NCBI RefSeq assembly: GCF_023091745.1
Contig: NC_068910.1
Span: 88,168,170-88,232,169 of the forward strand
Origin: Budorcas taxicolor
Lineage: Eukaryota; Chordata; Mammalia; Artiodactyla; Bovidae
Length of the DNA: 64,000 nt
Reading direction: 5' to 3'
Each line of letters opens with the position of its first letter. Position 1 is the first letter of the stretch. The position numbers and the translations under genes were made by a program. Below are positions 1 through 11,321 of this stretch, one piece after another. The notes beneath the pieces are model-generated. The model worked only from the letters and a program-made list of their open reading frames with translations, had not been told where the DNA came from and did not search any database.

Positions 1-326
1 TGCAAGGAGATCCAAGGAGATCCAACTGATTTCCTAAAGGAAATCAGTCCTGAATATTCATTGGAAGGACTGGTGCTGAACTGAATCTCCAATCCTTTGG
101 CCACCTGATACAAAGAACTGACTCATTTGAAAAGACCTTGATGCTGGGAAAGATTGAAAGCAAGAGGAGAAGGAGACTACAGAGATGAGATGGCTGGATG
201 GCATCATTGACTCAATGGGCATGAGTTTGAGTAAACTCTGGGAGTTGGCGATGGACAGGGAGGCCTGGCGTGCTGCAGTCAATGGGGTCGCAAAGAGTCG
301 GACACGACTGAGCAACTGAACTGAAG
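1..326 (+). mobile_element. BovB LINE 3' end (cut by window start)
   Basis: The stretch reads as the 3' terminal part of BovB: the 'ggagatccaac...aaatcagtcctg' block, the 'ggccacctgat' block, the gaggagaaggag block, then the diagnostic end 'gtcggacacgactgagcaactgaactga'. It starts inside the element, so either the window edge or 5' truncation removes the rest. A small direct repeat of 'ggagatccaa' lies at the very start. There is no open RT frame here. Confidence 0.93.
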
Positions 327-384
327 TTGCTATCTACATGGCTGCTCCTTGTTTTTCTTTGTAATTGCCATATCCTTAGTGACT

Positions 385-854
385 CAGCTCTGAGTTTAAT
401 TGTATTCCCCAGAAAGTTATGTTAAAATCCTAACTTCTGTTACCATGAGTGTGACCTCATTTGGAAATAGATTTTTTACAGATGTACTCAAGTGAAGATG
501 AGATCTTTAGAGTGGGCCTTGGTTCAGCTGGATTGATGGCTTTCTAAGAAGGGGAAATTTAGACCCAAAGATTAACATGCGCAGAGGAATGTTGGAAAAG
601 AATGTAGGGATATACGGGAGAAGATAATGGAGCATGACAATGGAGCATGCACCAGCAAGGCCAAAATTCCAAGAATTGACAGGAAGCACGAGAAGCTAAA
701 AGAGGTAAGAAAATTTCTCTGTACATCCTTCAGAGTGAACATGGCCCTGCCAACATATTGATTTCAGACTTCTAGCCCCTAGAGCGGTGAGAGAATACAC
801 TTTGGTTAAGTCACCTGGTCTATGTCACTATGGTACAGCAGCCCTAGAAACCTG
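385..854 (+). mobile_element. MaLR-type (MLT1-like) LTR remnant
   Basis: Landmarks of mammalian MaLR LTRs appear in order: 'attccccagaaagttatg', 'gtgacctcatttggaaatag', 'agagtgggcc', and near the end 'gatttcagacttctagcccc' followed by 'tggtacagcagccctagaaa'. It is old, with many substitutions and small indels. No internal ERVL sequence is attached. The subfamily is not resolved. Confidence 0.72.
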
Positions 855-857
855 ATC

Positions 858-1934
858 CAGGCCCTCAGAGCTCCATACTTGCTAACCCTCTTTCAATTTG
901 CCTTATCTTTTATTGCGCATTTTTTCCTTCAAGCCCTTATTACCTGAGAAATCTTCACATGCATGTGTCTGATTTTGTGTCTGCCATTTCCTTTTTCTGT
1001 CATCAAGGCCCGTGCCTTCCATATTCACTCCTCTAGCCCCTGCCTGATATATGAGCAGCAGTCAGTGCATTATTTGCTGTGAACATAAATGAAGATATCA
1101 GGCTGGGGAAGTCAAGGAAACAATACCTCCAAGTGGAGAATCAGGATGAAGAATGTCAAACGCTGACCTGGAATCAGAGGCAGAAGAGGCCATTGGATTT
1201 TGCAATCTTGTGGAAGCAGTTGGTAACCTTTGAGCGAGCAGTTTCAGGAAAGTGGGTGCGGCAAAAGCCATAATATACCCAACTAAACACTGAGTTGGCA
1301 ATGAAGAATCACAGGACACGGGTGTAGTATACCCTTTCAAGAAAGCTGGCAGTGAGAAAAGGAAAAATAACAGAGCAGAGGCTTGAATTTTCTTTGGATC
1401 TTTATCTAAATAAAATGGCAAGAGAATGTCCAAATATGAAAGGAGGTTTGTAGTTTAGTAAGAAGAATAGGAACTTTTCAGGGTTCTAGATTTGAGGAGA
1501 AAGTATTAAGTGGAAGGAAAGAAGGGGCTGTTATGAAGCAAGGTCTTAAAACACGTAGGAGAGATCAAAATCAGTAATAAAGAGTAGATGGTTTTGCCAT
1601 ATCTCTTACTCGGGAATAAGAATAAATCAAGATAATGAAGAAAACAAAGTGCCATAGACTGTCACACTGAGTGGCTTGCATGTTGTTTTGTGCTTCCTTT
1701 TGGAGCATATTTTATCTCCTTTACTTGATTATAAACATTTACAGATACAGAATTTCCTCTATACATACAAATCAGTGTAGAGAGGATATTTTAAGTGAAA
1801 TACTCTTATAATAAGTCATATGTAGTTTATATTTCCTAGGAAGACTTTTGTTCTCAAGTTCATGCTCAACATTAAACCTGTTAGATATTTTATTCCTGGA
1901 GAGGGATGGAAAAGTTATTTTCACAAAGTTTCTA
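858..1934. other. Unassigned non-coding sequence
   Basis: About 1.1 kb with no recognised repeat and no convincing exon. The short frames here lack conserved domains, and I see no splice-site plus open-frame combination that looks real. Confidence 0.5.
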
Positions 1935-2160
1935 TTAACAGACCTGCTATTGATTAAGTGCCTATTTATGCCAGTCCTGGTCCTAAGGTTTTTAAATCAT
2001 TTGTCCCTGGAAATAATACAAACAGATATAGTTTGTATTTTTATAGAGATGGTAAAATTGAGGTTTAGAGAGATTACTTGTCTAAAAACCATAGAAAGAG
2101 ATAATAAAATTTACAAGGGCCTCTCAGCAGAGCTTTAAGCCTTAACCTCTGCGTTACTGC
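1935..2160 (+). repeat. MIR SINE relic
   Basis: The order of motifs fits an ancient MIR: 'ttgattaagtgcctatttatgcca', then 'ctggtcctaagg', then 'gatggtaaaattgaggtttagagag', then a degenerate tail. Divergence is high, as expected for a pre-eutherian SINE. Confidence 0.6.
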
Positions 2161-3042
2161 AAAAGTATATACACAAAACAGTTGCCCTTAAGGTAATTCT
2201 AGCTGTTTGTTAAGGTGTATTTCTCAAGTTTAATTATCTCTTAAAAATACTGTTTACCCTAAGAGCAGTAATAATGTCATGTTTCTACTGACTTTCAAAC
2301 AGGTTGATTATTGGCTTTGGGGTTTGTTCCACACTTTCCTATCTGTACTCCTGACAATTTCCTATTTCATTAACATTTTTAAAACAAGGAACCTACAATT
2401 TAACATAAATAAAACAAAATGATTAACAAAAGGTAGTCTAAGCAATAAAATCTCCAATTTCGTTGTCTCTGGTATCTCTTCCGAAGAAATGCTTAGCAAT
2501 AGTGAATCTCTTTAAAATAAATATTGATGTGTCCATTTGAAAACTAATAAAACCTAATGCCTTCCTCCGTTGGTGGTAATAAAAATGAAGTGTGCATTGT
2601 TCAAGGTGGCCTTAATAGCTGACACTGAGACTGAGTCAGATTTTATAAGCATTTTGAATTATATTACTCAGCAATTATTGTTAGCATGGGCATTGGTATG
2701 TGCAATTATCCAATACTTTAAATTATCTAAATCAATATGTAGGTAGTAAAAGCTTAGACTTATAACTTTAAAATGATACATGTGAACTCGTTTGACATAA
2801 TGTTAATGTGTCTGTCCTATTTAGCCTATATTTATACCTTGTAAACCAGGTTAATTTAAAAGTTTAAGGTACAAGCTGCTGTAACATTATAAACTGAATG
2901 TTACCATTATAAGGAAAATAAGTAATGTTTTAGACAAGAAAATGTGCTTTCTTTCCACTGTTGTCCCTAACATTGTTTTTCTTCCATAAATTCCAAGTCT
3001 TCAAAAAATTGCAGAGAGAAACTGTTGCTCAGTCACCAGATA
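2161..3042. other. AT-rich unassigned sequence
   Basis: No recognised repeat or gene. Composition is AT-rich, with several poly-A/T-like runs and no open frame of note. Confidence 0.5.
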
Positions 3043-3050
3043 GTTAATTC

Positions 3051-3256
3051 AACTTCCCAGGTGGCACAGTGGTTAAGAATTCTGCCAAGGCAGGAGATAC
3101 AGGTTCTATCTCTGGGTCAGGAATATTCCCTGGAATAGGAAATAGCAACCCACTCCAGTATTCTTGCCTGGAGAATTCCATGGACAGAGGAGCCTGGCAG
3201 GCTGCAGTCCATGGGGTTGCAAAGAGTCAGACGTGGCTGGGCATGAGCATGAGATT
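3051..3256 (+). mobile_element. Bov-tA SINE
   Basis: The tRNA-derived head 'cttcccaggtggcacagtgg' is followed by the BovB-like body 'caacccactccagtattctt' and 'ccatggggttgcaaagagtc'. A short imperfect target duplication flanks it (gttaattc before, gttaatcc after). RNA polymerase III boxes A and B are expected in the tRNA-like head but have diverged. Confidence 0.93.
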
Positions 3257-3265
3257 GTTAATCCA

Positions 3266-4272
3266 CTGGTTCTTTTCACATATTCCAAATTTGTTCACTT
3301 TTTAATTCTTATACTTTCTGTAGGCATACAAAGATTTTGCATACTTCATGTAAAACATTCCACATTCTGCCTTTAAGAAATCCTTTTTGCATGGGTTTAT
3401 AATAGCACATTGAGGTCAATCAACATTGGGATCACACTTGTATCAAAGAAGAGACAGATGATACTCAATTTAACAACCGTTAAGTGGTACCTGTGAGCAA
3501 GTTTTGAACTTTGGCCAAGAAGGATCTGTATGTGCAACTATGAATCTTATCACATACAATGAAGTAAAATGACTTGGGTAATGAAGAAACAGCTCTAGGT
3601 TTAAATGTTTATACACTGAAATTTAATATGCATTCGGTGCTAAAAAGGTCATTTCTGCATCCTCATATTGTCCATATGTGAAACTCGTTTTGTGATCAAC
3701 AGGAGTTCCAGGTTTATTCACACTGACAACTGACCTGCAGAGGGTAAATAGCTCTGTAAAGCATGTCTGGATTGAGAAGGACATTGAGAGGTTATCTTCC
3801 GCGTCTCTCTGCTTTCCAGCAAGGCCATACTTAAATCATCGGAATAACATGGACATCCTTTTATTAAAGCTTTTCAGCAAGAATATTTCTTAGCTCTCCT
3901 TATTTAACCATGTAATATTTAACGACACTCATCATCATCTTTCATTTTAATATATTCCTCCACTCTCCTTGGTTCAATTTTGTATTAAAAAATCCATTTC
4001 CTAATTTTCCTTTCTACAGGAGAATATATCTATTATCTACATGTGATTTTTTTTTTTTCCCTCTTACATCTTTCAACAGGATCAGGAGCCAGCTGAAATT
4101 AGAATTTAATTCTGCTTTCTTTAAACATTTTTTGAACCAAGCATTCCTTTTGTTCCAATTATTTCTTTCTCTAACGTTTCTCACAGCCTTCTAGATGTTC
4201 AGAAAAGCTTTTATACCTGTCAAATCTTTTTCTTAATTTTGTTTCTAATGAACTTGCATGTGTGGACATTAC
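3266..4272. other. Unassigned sequence with a poly-T run
   Basis: No gene is recognised. A T-run lies near 4048-4058. The pyrimidine-rich part from about 3880 to 4270 could be an old LINE relic but cannot be assigned. Confidence 0.4.
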
Positions 4273-4282
4273 TCCACCTTTT

Positions 4283-4411
4283 TCTTTTCTTTTCTTTTTT
4301 TGGTCTTGCCACTCAGCTTGTGGGATGTCAGTTCCCAAACAAGGGATTGAACCCATGCTCCTGCGGTGGAAGTATGGGGTCTTAATGGCTGGACGGCCAG
4401 GGAAGTCCCAT
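4283..4411 (-). mobile_element. CHR-type tRNA-derived SINE
   Basis: On the minus strand it begins with a 'gggacttccctgg'-like head and ends in an A-rich tail (T-rich on plus). Internal landmarks on plus are 'cagcttgtggga' and 'gggattgaaccc' (a box B-like tRNA segment). A 10-bp target duplication 'tccacctttt' flanks it at 4273-4282 and 4412-4421. This family is older than the Bov-tA SINEs and is shared across cetartiodactyls. Confidence 0.85.
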
Positions 4412-4421
4412 TCCACCTTTT

Positions 4422-5057
4422 TTCATGCCAGTATCTTCAGTTCTTTCCTGTCTTTGCCTGCCCAGTAAACACATGGAGCAAAATTCCAACTCTGAACTTA
4501 TCCCTGTTCAATTGCTTCAGGTCTAATACTGGACTGTTGATTGAGCTCTGTAAAAACTCTTGGTTTCCGACAGCACGATGACCCTCAATATTGCTTAGAA
4601 ATTCTGTCTTTTCCCTAGTTCATTCTCTCCTGTTTTCTAAGGTAACTATTTCAAACCTTCTCGACTCTTTAAAAATCACCTTTGCTAGGACCACTCTCCA
4701 TCAGTGACCTTGGCTTCTACTTCACAGAGGGAATAAAATCCTCACAAATCCTTTGAACTTGCTGTATCCCTCCTCCACAACCCTCTCCCCACCTCCACAC
4801 ACACATTAAAGCTTCCCCCCTACCCTCGCCCCCCTCGTTAGCTAGAAGCTGTTCTCGTCTAAGGCTGGTTACTGCACGTCTGCATCTCATTGCTTCCCAC
4901 ACTATAAATTTTCTCTTAATTGTGTGTTTCTTCAATCTCTGTTGGTGCCATCCCATCACATTTTAATCATGTTCAAATATTTCCATTTAATCAAAAGAAC
5001 AATAATAAATCTCTTCCACCCATCTCCAGATCTGCCTCCTTTCCTTTCCTTCACTTG
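4422..5057. other. Pyrimidine-rich unassigned sequence
   Basis: The strand is C/T-rich and resembles the antisense of an old L2-type LINE in style, but no firm block can be matched. No gene is recognised. Confidence 0.35.
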
Positions 5058-5262
5058 AAAGTGAAAGGAAAGTGAAGTCGCTCAGTCATGTCTGACTCTT
5101 TGTGACTCCATGGACTGTAACTTACCGGGCTCCTCCATTCATGGGATTTTCCAGGCAAGAATACTGGAGTGGGTGGCCGTTTCTTTCTCCAGGAGGTCTT
5201 CCCGACGCAGGGATTGAACCTGAGTCTCCCACATTGTAGGCAGACGCTTTACCATCTGATGG
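5058..5262 (-). mobile_element. Bov-tA SINE
   Basis: Antisense Bov-tA: 'gtgaagtcgctcagtcatg' at the left (3' tail), 'ttccaggcaagaatactgga' in the middle, and the tRNA-like 'cagggattgaacctgagtct' to the right. The terminal head is missing after 'accatctga', so the 5' end is truncated or diverged. Confidence 0.92.
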
Positions 5263-5459
5263 TCAAGCATTTATAAGAGTTGCTTGCACTTGCTTTCTTT
5301 ATTTCTCATCTGTCATTCATTAGCCAACTTGTATCGCCTGCCTTCGTCTCCAGTTGAACCACTTTCTCACACATCACTAATAATTTGCTTGTGTGGAAAA
5401 TACAATCAATATGTTCATTTGGTGTTTTATTTGATTTCTCAAAACATTTCACATGTGGA

Positions 5460-5490
5460 AATTGTCCACATTTAAGAAATGTGGACAATT
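5460..5490. repeat. Perfect inverted repeat, 14-bp arms
   Basis: The arms 'aattgtccacattt' (5460-5473) and 'aaatgtggacaatt' (5477-5490) are exact reverse complements around a 3-nt spacer. A second, overlapping palindrome uses 'atgtgga' just upstream, giving an alternative hairpin. No mobile element is recognised here. It is not followed by a T-run, so it does not look like a bacterial-type terminator, and no function is inferred. Confidence 0.85.
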
Positions 5491-6070
5491 CTTAAATTGA
5501 AACACCCTCATTCCTCAGCTTCTTTAGCACCACCTATCTCTGATTTTTTGGCTACTAAACTGAAAACTTCCTTGAATGTTCTTTCTTAACCCACCAGTTA
5601 AATGTTGGTGTCTGTAAGAATTCTACGTATGTTTACATAGGATTGTTCTCACCTATTCTTATGGCTGTAATGAATGATTTTATACTTTCTATTCACTTTC
5701 AGATATATTTCTGCTCTTTCAATGCACATATTAAGCTTGCAATTCAATCTATTTACTTGAATATTCTTCAGATAGCAGTTCAGTGTCTGAGCTGGTCATT
5801 CCTAGCAAGTAATTTTCTTCGCTTACCATTCCCAAAATGAATGGTGCTACCAACATCCATCCATTCGATTGCATAAATCATAAACATGTATGGTATAAAT
5901 TCCTCAGTCACCAAATCCTATCATTTTAATGTCCTCAGCATTTACCTTATTCTAGGCAACAATTATTCTTGCTTAGATGATGGTGGATTCATTCATTCTT
6001 CCCATAGATTCTCTAGGTCACAAGAAGTTTTTTCTTTTCCCCGATCTGATCATTTGCATCTTATTCTTTG
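5491..6070. other. Unassigned non-coding sequence
   Basis: About 580 bp, AT-rich, with no recognised element and no gene. Confidence 0.45.
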
Positions 6071-6336
6071 CTATTGTTGTTGTTCAGTTGCTAAGTCATG
6101 TGTGACCCTCTGCAATCCCGTGAACTATAGAACGACAGGCTTCTCTGTTCTTCACCATCTCCCAGAGCTTGCTCAAACTCATGTCCATAGCATCAGTGAG
6201 GCATCCAACCATCTCATCCTCTGTCGTCCCCTTCTCCTCCTGCCCTCAAATTTTCCCAGCATCAGGGTCTTTTCCAGTTACTTGTCTCTTTGCATCAGTT
6301 GGCCGAAGTATTGGAGCTTCAGCTTTAACATCAGTC
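6071..6336 (-). mobile_element. BovB LINE 3' end, truncated
   Basis: Antisense BovB terminal block: 'gttgttcagttgctaagtca' at the left, then the block corresponding to the 'gagcttgctcaaactcatgt' region, then 'cagcatcagggtcttttcca', ending after 'aacatcagtcaataat'. Only about 265 bp survive, a typical 5'-truncated insertion. Confidence 0.9.
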
Positions 6337-6731
6337 AATAATGCAGCACATTACCTAAGGTATTGATTGCTTTGTTTTGATTCATAGAGGTTCGTATAGA
6401 AAACTTAAACATATATGTGCTCAGTAACAACGCAGATATAATACAACATTGTGTGATTTACACTCTAATCTTAAATGTGTGTAGGCATGTTGATATATAC
6501 ATATACTTAGAATAAGAAAAATTTTAAATCAGATTTTGTGATACTTTCTAAATAATATTTATTTATCAAGATAGCTGAGATAAAAGGATTAGTTTACCCA
6601 CATTTGAGTTCAATCTACTGTTGGTGTGTTTTTCTTACTGAAGCAGGCCCAATGTTTAAAATTCCAAGTATTATATAGGTAACTTATTTTAATTCCATGG
6701 AAGAAGAGTAATTGAATTAGTCTAAAAGAGT
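6337..6731. other. AT-rich unassigned sequence
   Basis: No recognised repeat or gene in this 395-bp gap between two BovB copies of opposite orientation. Confidence 0.45.
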
Positions 6732-8034
6732 TATGCCAAAGAATGTTCAAACTACCACACAATTGCACTCTGCTCACAGGCTAGTAAAGTAATGCTCAAA
6801 ATTCTCCAAGCCAGGCTTCAACAGCACATGAACTGTAAACTTCCAGATGTTCAAGCTGGATTTAGAAAAGGCAGAGGAACCAGAGATCAAATTGCCAACA
6901 CCCAGTGGATCATTGAAAAAGCAAGAGAGTTCCAGAAAAATGTCTATTTCTGCTCTATTGACTATTCCAAAGCTTTTGGCTGTGTGGATCACAACAAGCT
7001 GTCAAAAATTCTTAAAGAGATGGGAATACCAGACCATCTAACCTGCCTTTTCAGAAATCCATATGCAGGTCAAGACGCAACAGTTGGAACCGAACATGGA
7101 ACAAGAGACTGGTTCCAAGTAGGGAAAGGAGTACATCAAGGCTGTATATTGTCACCCTGCTTATTTAACTTATATGCAGAGTACATCATGAGAAACACTG
7201 GGCTTGATGAAGCACCAGCTGGAATTAAGATTTCCTGGAGAAATATCAATAACCTCAGGTACATAGATGATACCACCCTTAAGGCAGAAGGTGAAGAACT
7301 AAAAAATCTCTTAATGAAAGTGAAAGAGGAGACTGAAAAAGTTTGCTTAAAACTCAACATTCAGAAAACTAAGATCATGGCATCTTGTCATGCCATTTCA
7401 TGGCAAATAGATGGGAAAACAAAGGAAATGGTGAGAGATTTTATTGTTTGAGGGCTCCAAAATCACTGCAGTTGGTGCCTGCAGCCATGAAATTAAAAGA
7501 CACTTGCTCCTTGCAAGGAAACATATAACCAACCTAGACAGCATATTAAAAAGCAGAGATGTTAATTTGCCAACAAAAGTCTGTCTAGTCAAAGCTATGA
7601 TTTTTCCAGTAGTCATGTAAGGATGTGAGATTTGGACTATAAAGAAAGCTGAGTGCCAAAGAATCGATGCTTTTGGACTGTGGTGTTGGAGAAGACTCTT
7701 AAGAGTCCCTTGGACTGCAAGGAGATCCAACCAGTCCATCCTAAAGGAAATCAGTCCTGTCTAGTCATCAGAAGGACTGATGCTGAAACTCCAATATTTT
7801 GGCCACCTGATGCAAAAAACTGACTCCTTAGAGAAGATTGAAGATGCTGGGAAAGATTGAAGGCAAGAAGAGAAAGGGATGACAGAGGATGAGATTGTTG
7901 GATTGCCTCACCAACTGGATGGAAATGAGTTTGAGTAAGCTCCAAGGAGTTGGTGATGTCCAGGGAGGCCTGGCGTGCTGCAGTCCATGGGGTTGCAAAG
8001 AGTTGGACACGACTGAGTGACGGAACTGAACTGA
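6732..8034 (+). mobile_element. BovB LINE, 1.3-kb 5'-truncated copy
   Basis: The copy starts within the reverse transcriptase domain (upstream of 'agtaaagtaatgctcaaaat') and runs to the canonical BovB end 'gacacgactgagtgacggaactgaactga'. A partial RT frame survives at 6792-7451; downstream the frame is interrupted by stops, and the C-terminal cysteine-rich region is present only as decayed sequence. It is a dead copy. Confidence 0.95.
6792..7451 (+). pseudogene. BovB reverse transcriptase fragment
   Basis: This 219-codon frame covers the RT fingers and palm of a BovB ORF2 protein, which copies element RNA into DNA at a nicked target. Motif A (around residues 57-67) keeps the first Asp of the D-Y-S-K-A-F run, but the usual second Asp after A-F is Gly. 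Motif B reads QGCILSP (116-122). Motif C is YIDD (157-160) where BovB normally has YADD. The endonuclease and N-terminal linker are absent, and the frame ends at a stop before the C-terminal domain. It is a fragment of a roughly 1000-residue protein and is not expected to be active. The start Met is internal, so it is not a true start. Confidence 0.9.
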
Positions 8035-8299
8035 TGAGCTTTTAGGGAGTTCCACTCACGTCCTTGGCATATATTAACTTTTATGACATCATCAAGTCAG
8101 GCTTTGATATTCTGGCCTTCTAGTGGGGACCTGGAGCTGCCAGGGCTCTCCTGAGGATGTTTCTCTTTGCTGCTACTCTGGGTGATCTTATTTTCATCCC
8201 TCATGGTTGTTTATAGCCACAAAAGTAAAAAAATTCATATAGGGGAAATAATGATGATGAAAACTACAATATCTTGATAATGCTGACTGATGATAAGAC
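8035..8299. other. Unassigned non-coding sequence
   Basis: Nothing recognised in this short gap after the BovB copy. Confidence 0.4.
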
Positions 8300-8432
8300 T
8301 GTCTATAATTGAATGTTATGTGTTTACCAGGCACTATGCTAAGAATTTCATACCCATTATGTCAGTATGAAAATAGATATTATTATAATCCCTGACATAT
8401 TATTAGCTATATTTTAGATGAGTGTCCTCTTG
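8300..8432 (+). repeat. MIR SINE relic (weak)
   Basis: The segment 'gtgtttaccaggcactatgctaagaatttcat' in spaced form matches the MIR core (gtgccaggcactgttctaag), followed by a degenerate 'attattataatcc' stretch as in the MIR tail. Assignment is by pattern only. Confidence 0.5.
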
Positions 8433-9299
8433 GGTAAAGTGTGTGTGTTTATATATATACATAAACTAATACATATATATACATAGAACTGCATGAAGTA
8501 TATATGTATAATCCAAAAATTGCCACAGAACATTTTTATTTGGGCTGCTTTTAGTTATTAATTTTTCAGTGTGAATTGGGTATCCAAATCTCAAAGGGCT
8601 AGTCTAAGAAATGAAAAATGAGACAGCACACTCCAAATAATAATTTTCTCCTAAAATTCATGTTTCTACTGTGAGATTTCTCAAAGGTAAACTGTAATTC
8701 ATTTAATATCTTATTCCTGTCTTTCTGTATGAAAAATGGCAAATGCTGTAAGGAAAAACTGACAAAATTCAAGCAGGTTTTGAAAACTAGAGATAATCCA
8801 ATTATATATTAGACATGGAGGCCATTGCCATTTATCCTTGTCATCCTTATTTCCTAAGGGTCATGCAACCAGAAACCATCATTCTGAATAAACTGATATA
8901 TGATATTAATAGCCAATTGGAGGAAACAATTTACTTCACTATAAATACTAACTAGATATTAAGTAAACAAATAATCTATTGTGACATAAAATGGTCTTCA
9001 TGGTATTAATCTAATTTAGTGTGGATAAGTGATGGCTTGCAGCTCAATGATGCCAGTACTTTAAACATGTCTTGGATGTCTCTGGTGCAAATTGAAATGT
9101 GACCTCAGCCAGTTGTTAAGTTGTTAGTTATGCTGACATGCCCAGCTGAGTGACAACATATCCTTCATCTTTCCAGGAGTAAAGATCCACTGACCTAATT
9201 AATCTCTTTGTAGATTCAGATCTAGAAATGGATATATTTTAGATATAAAATAAAACTGTTATTACTGTTAGTATTCTGAGTTTTTCTAAGAAATGAAGT
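8433..9299. other. AT-rich unassigned sequence
   Basis: It contains a short TA/CA-rich tract near 8449-8490 and otherwise nothing recognised. Confidence 0.45.
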
Positions 9300-9470
9300 T
9301 ATATTTTTCCATTTAATGCTCACAACATGTGTGCAAGTTGTGGTTATCTCTGTCTCACAGATGAGAAAATGGAGAGTCCATGAAGTTAAGTAAATTCACC
9401 CAGGACATACAGCTCGTGACTGGCAGATACAGAATTTTCCTCTATACGACTCACTTCCAAGCAATTTTAA
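9300..9470 (+). repeat. MIR SINE relic
   Basis: MIR-like tail half: 'taatgctcacaac', 'tctcacagatgagaaaatgg', 'gaagttaagtaaattcaccc' and 'acagctcgtgactggcaga' follow the expected order. The left half is eroded. Confidence 0.65.
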
Positions 9471-9671
9471 AGCAAGGATGTTTTGAAATCTGCTTGTTGC
9501 TCATATATGAATAATTGGTATGTCAATTACCTTTGCAGGGGTAGGTAAAAAAAAAGTCTTAAGTATTTAGCAAGATAATACAAGCATCTTGATTTTACAC
9601 GGGTTGGACATTGTAGTTTTGCAATGTCCCACTCTTTATACTCTTAAGTTCTGACAATTTCAACCAAATCT

Positions 9672-9992
9672 TTTTTTTTTTTCAAGTTGCAGGATAATTG
9701 CTTTACAGTGTTGTGTTAGTTTCTGCTGTACAACAGAGTGATTCGGCTATATGTATACATATATTCCCTCCTTCTTAGACCTCCCTCTCAGCTGCTCCCC
9801 ATTTCCCACACCTCTAGGTCACCCCAGAGCACCAACCTGAGCTCCCTTGTGCTATATAGCAGCTTCCCACTAGCTGTTTGTTTTGCACATGGTTATGTTG
9901 ATCCTTATCTCCCAATTAATCCCACCCTCCCGGTCCCCCTCCATGTCCCCACACCCATTCTCTGTCTATGTCTCTATTCCTGTGCTAGAACT
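9672..9992 (-). mobile_element. L1 LINE 3' UTR fragment
   Basis: The plus strand shows a T-run (9671-9682, the antisense poly-A tail) followed by 'gttgcaggataattgcttta', 'tttctgctgtacaacagagtg', a pyrimidine-rich block and 'gctatatagcagcttcccac', all typical of the ruminant L1 3' end. The insertion is 5'-truncated at about 320 bp. The long chance frame across it has no biological meaning. Confidence 0.9.
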
Positions 9993-10138
9993 AGGTCTCC
10001 ATTCCTGAATCACATTCTAAGGCAATGTTTTTATATACACTATTCCCTCTGCTTTGAAGGCCGTCCCACCCTATCACCTAGTATTTACATTCATACATCT
10101 GACTGTCTAATAAACCCCTATTCATCTTTCACACCTGT
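9993..10138 (-). repeat. Possible L2 LINE fragment
   Basis: C/T-rich sequence with 'cattccctctgctttgaagg'-like text and 'acccctattcatctttcaca' resembles the antisense of an L2 coding or 3' segment. This is a weak, pattern-only assignment. Confidence 0.35.
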
Positions 10139-10159
10139 GTTAGTTTCCTATTGGTACCA

Positions 10160-10470
10160 TAGCAGCGTAAACAGCAGAAGGCCACCATTGCTGACTCTGA
10201 AGTTAAAAGAAGGGGGCTCAAAGCCAAGGCATGCAGTTGCCTCTAGAAACTGGGAAATGCCCTTGGTTTATATAAGCAGCAAAAATACTGAGATACGATC
10301 TTGGGACCATGAGAAATTAAATTCAACCATCAATCTGAGTGAGCCTCCAATGAAACATCATTTGTTAACAGCTTGATCTTAGCCCTATGAGACCGTTAAA
10401 AGATTTCTGACCTACAGAACTGTGACATAATAATCATGTGTTTTTGAGTTTATGGTGACACTGTTTATGA
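10160..10470 (+). mobile_element. MaLR-type LTR remnant
   Basis: The landmarks 'gccaaggcatgcagttgcct', 'gatcttagccctatgagacc' and 'ttctgacctacagaactgtg' are in the order found in MLT1-class LTRs. Immediately upstream (10139-10160), 'gttagtttcctattg' reads like the opposite strand of the same LTR family's end, suggesting a small rearrangement or two juxtaposed copies. Confidence 0.65.
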
Positions 10471-10829
10471 TAACTTTGTAAGACACTGAATGTGCAAATG
10501 AGCGATAGCCAGATCACATATAAAAATATAGAGCTGACCTTCAACATCTGTAGCAGCCAGTCCAGGAGGTGAAACCACCACCTGTATAACGATGGACCCC
10601 AAGGCATCTGGACTTGACCAACCAGCTTCACTATTTGCCCCATTTTTTAGCTTAAGACGAGCTAGAGAAAGCCAAATATGCTTTCCATATTTGGTTTCCA
10701 TAACCAAACACATAGACTCCCTTGCTTCTAATTAGCCTTCTTCCAGTTTCCCCATGATAGCAGCCTGTAATCAAGGTACTTTTTAAGCTTTCTCTCTCTT
10801 TTTTAAGCTGTAAGCTTGTATAGTATTGT
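10471..10829. other. Unassigned sequence
   Basis: About 360 bp between the MaLR relic and the Tigger-like element. No gene or firm repeat is recognised. Confidence 0.4.
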
Positions 10830-10883
10830 TCCTCAAATCGGTTCTGTGGATACCAAAATCCAGAGATGCGCATTTCTCTTATA

Positions 10884-11077
10884 AGAAAGTGAAGTCACTT
10901 AGTAGTGTTTGACTCTTTGCGACCCCATGGACTGTAGCCTACCAGGCTCCTCAGTCCATGGGATTTTCCAGGCAAGAGTACTGGAGTGGGTGGCCATTTC
11001 CTTCTCCAGGGGATCTTCCCGACCCAGGGATCAAACCCAGGTCTCCTGCTTTACTGTCTGAGCTACCAGGGAAGCCC
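10884..11077 (-). mobile_element. Bov-tA SINE with target duplication
   Basis: A near-complete antisense Bov-tA ending in 'gctaccagggaagccc'. The 10-bp sequence ttctcttata is duplicated exactly at 10874-10883 and 11078-11087, marking the insertion site inside the Tigger-like element. Confidence 0.96.
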
Positions 11078-11321
11078 TTCTCTTATATAAAATGATTTAA
11101 CTGTCTCCATATAGCCTATTTGTATTATCACACATACTTTAAATCATCTCTAGATTACTTATAATACCTAATACAATGTAAATGCTATGTAAATCATTGC
11201 CTGTGTAATGCAAATTCAAGATTTGCTTTTGGGGAACTTTCTGGATTTTTTTTTTTTTTTTTTGTCCCCAAATGCTTTTTATTTGAGGTTGATTGAATAT
11301 GCAGATGCAGAATGCATCAGT

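Noticed and set aside
3051..3256. Functional tRNA gene in the Bov-tA heads
   Set aside because: The heads are tRNA-derived but lack a cloverleaf and anticodon stem of a working tRNA; they are SINE promoters at most.
9738..10376. 212-codon open frame, one of the longest non-BovB frames in the window
   Set aside because: It lies over antisense L1 3' UTR, a weak L2-like piece and a MaLR relic. The protein has no domain pattern, and its composition mirrors the C/T-rich strand.
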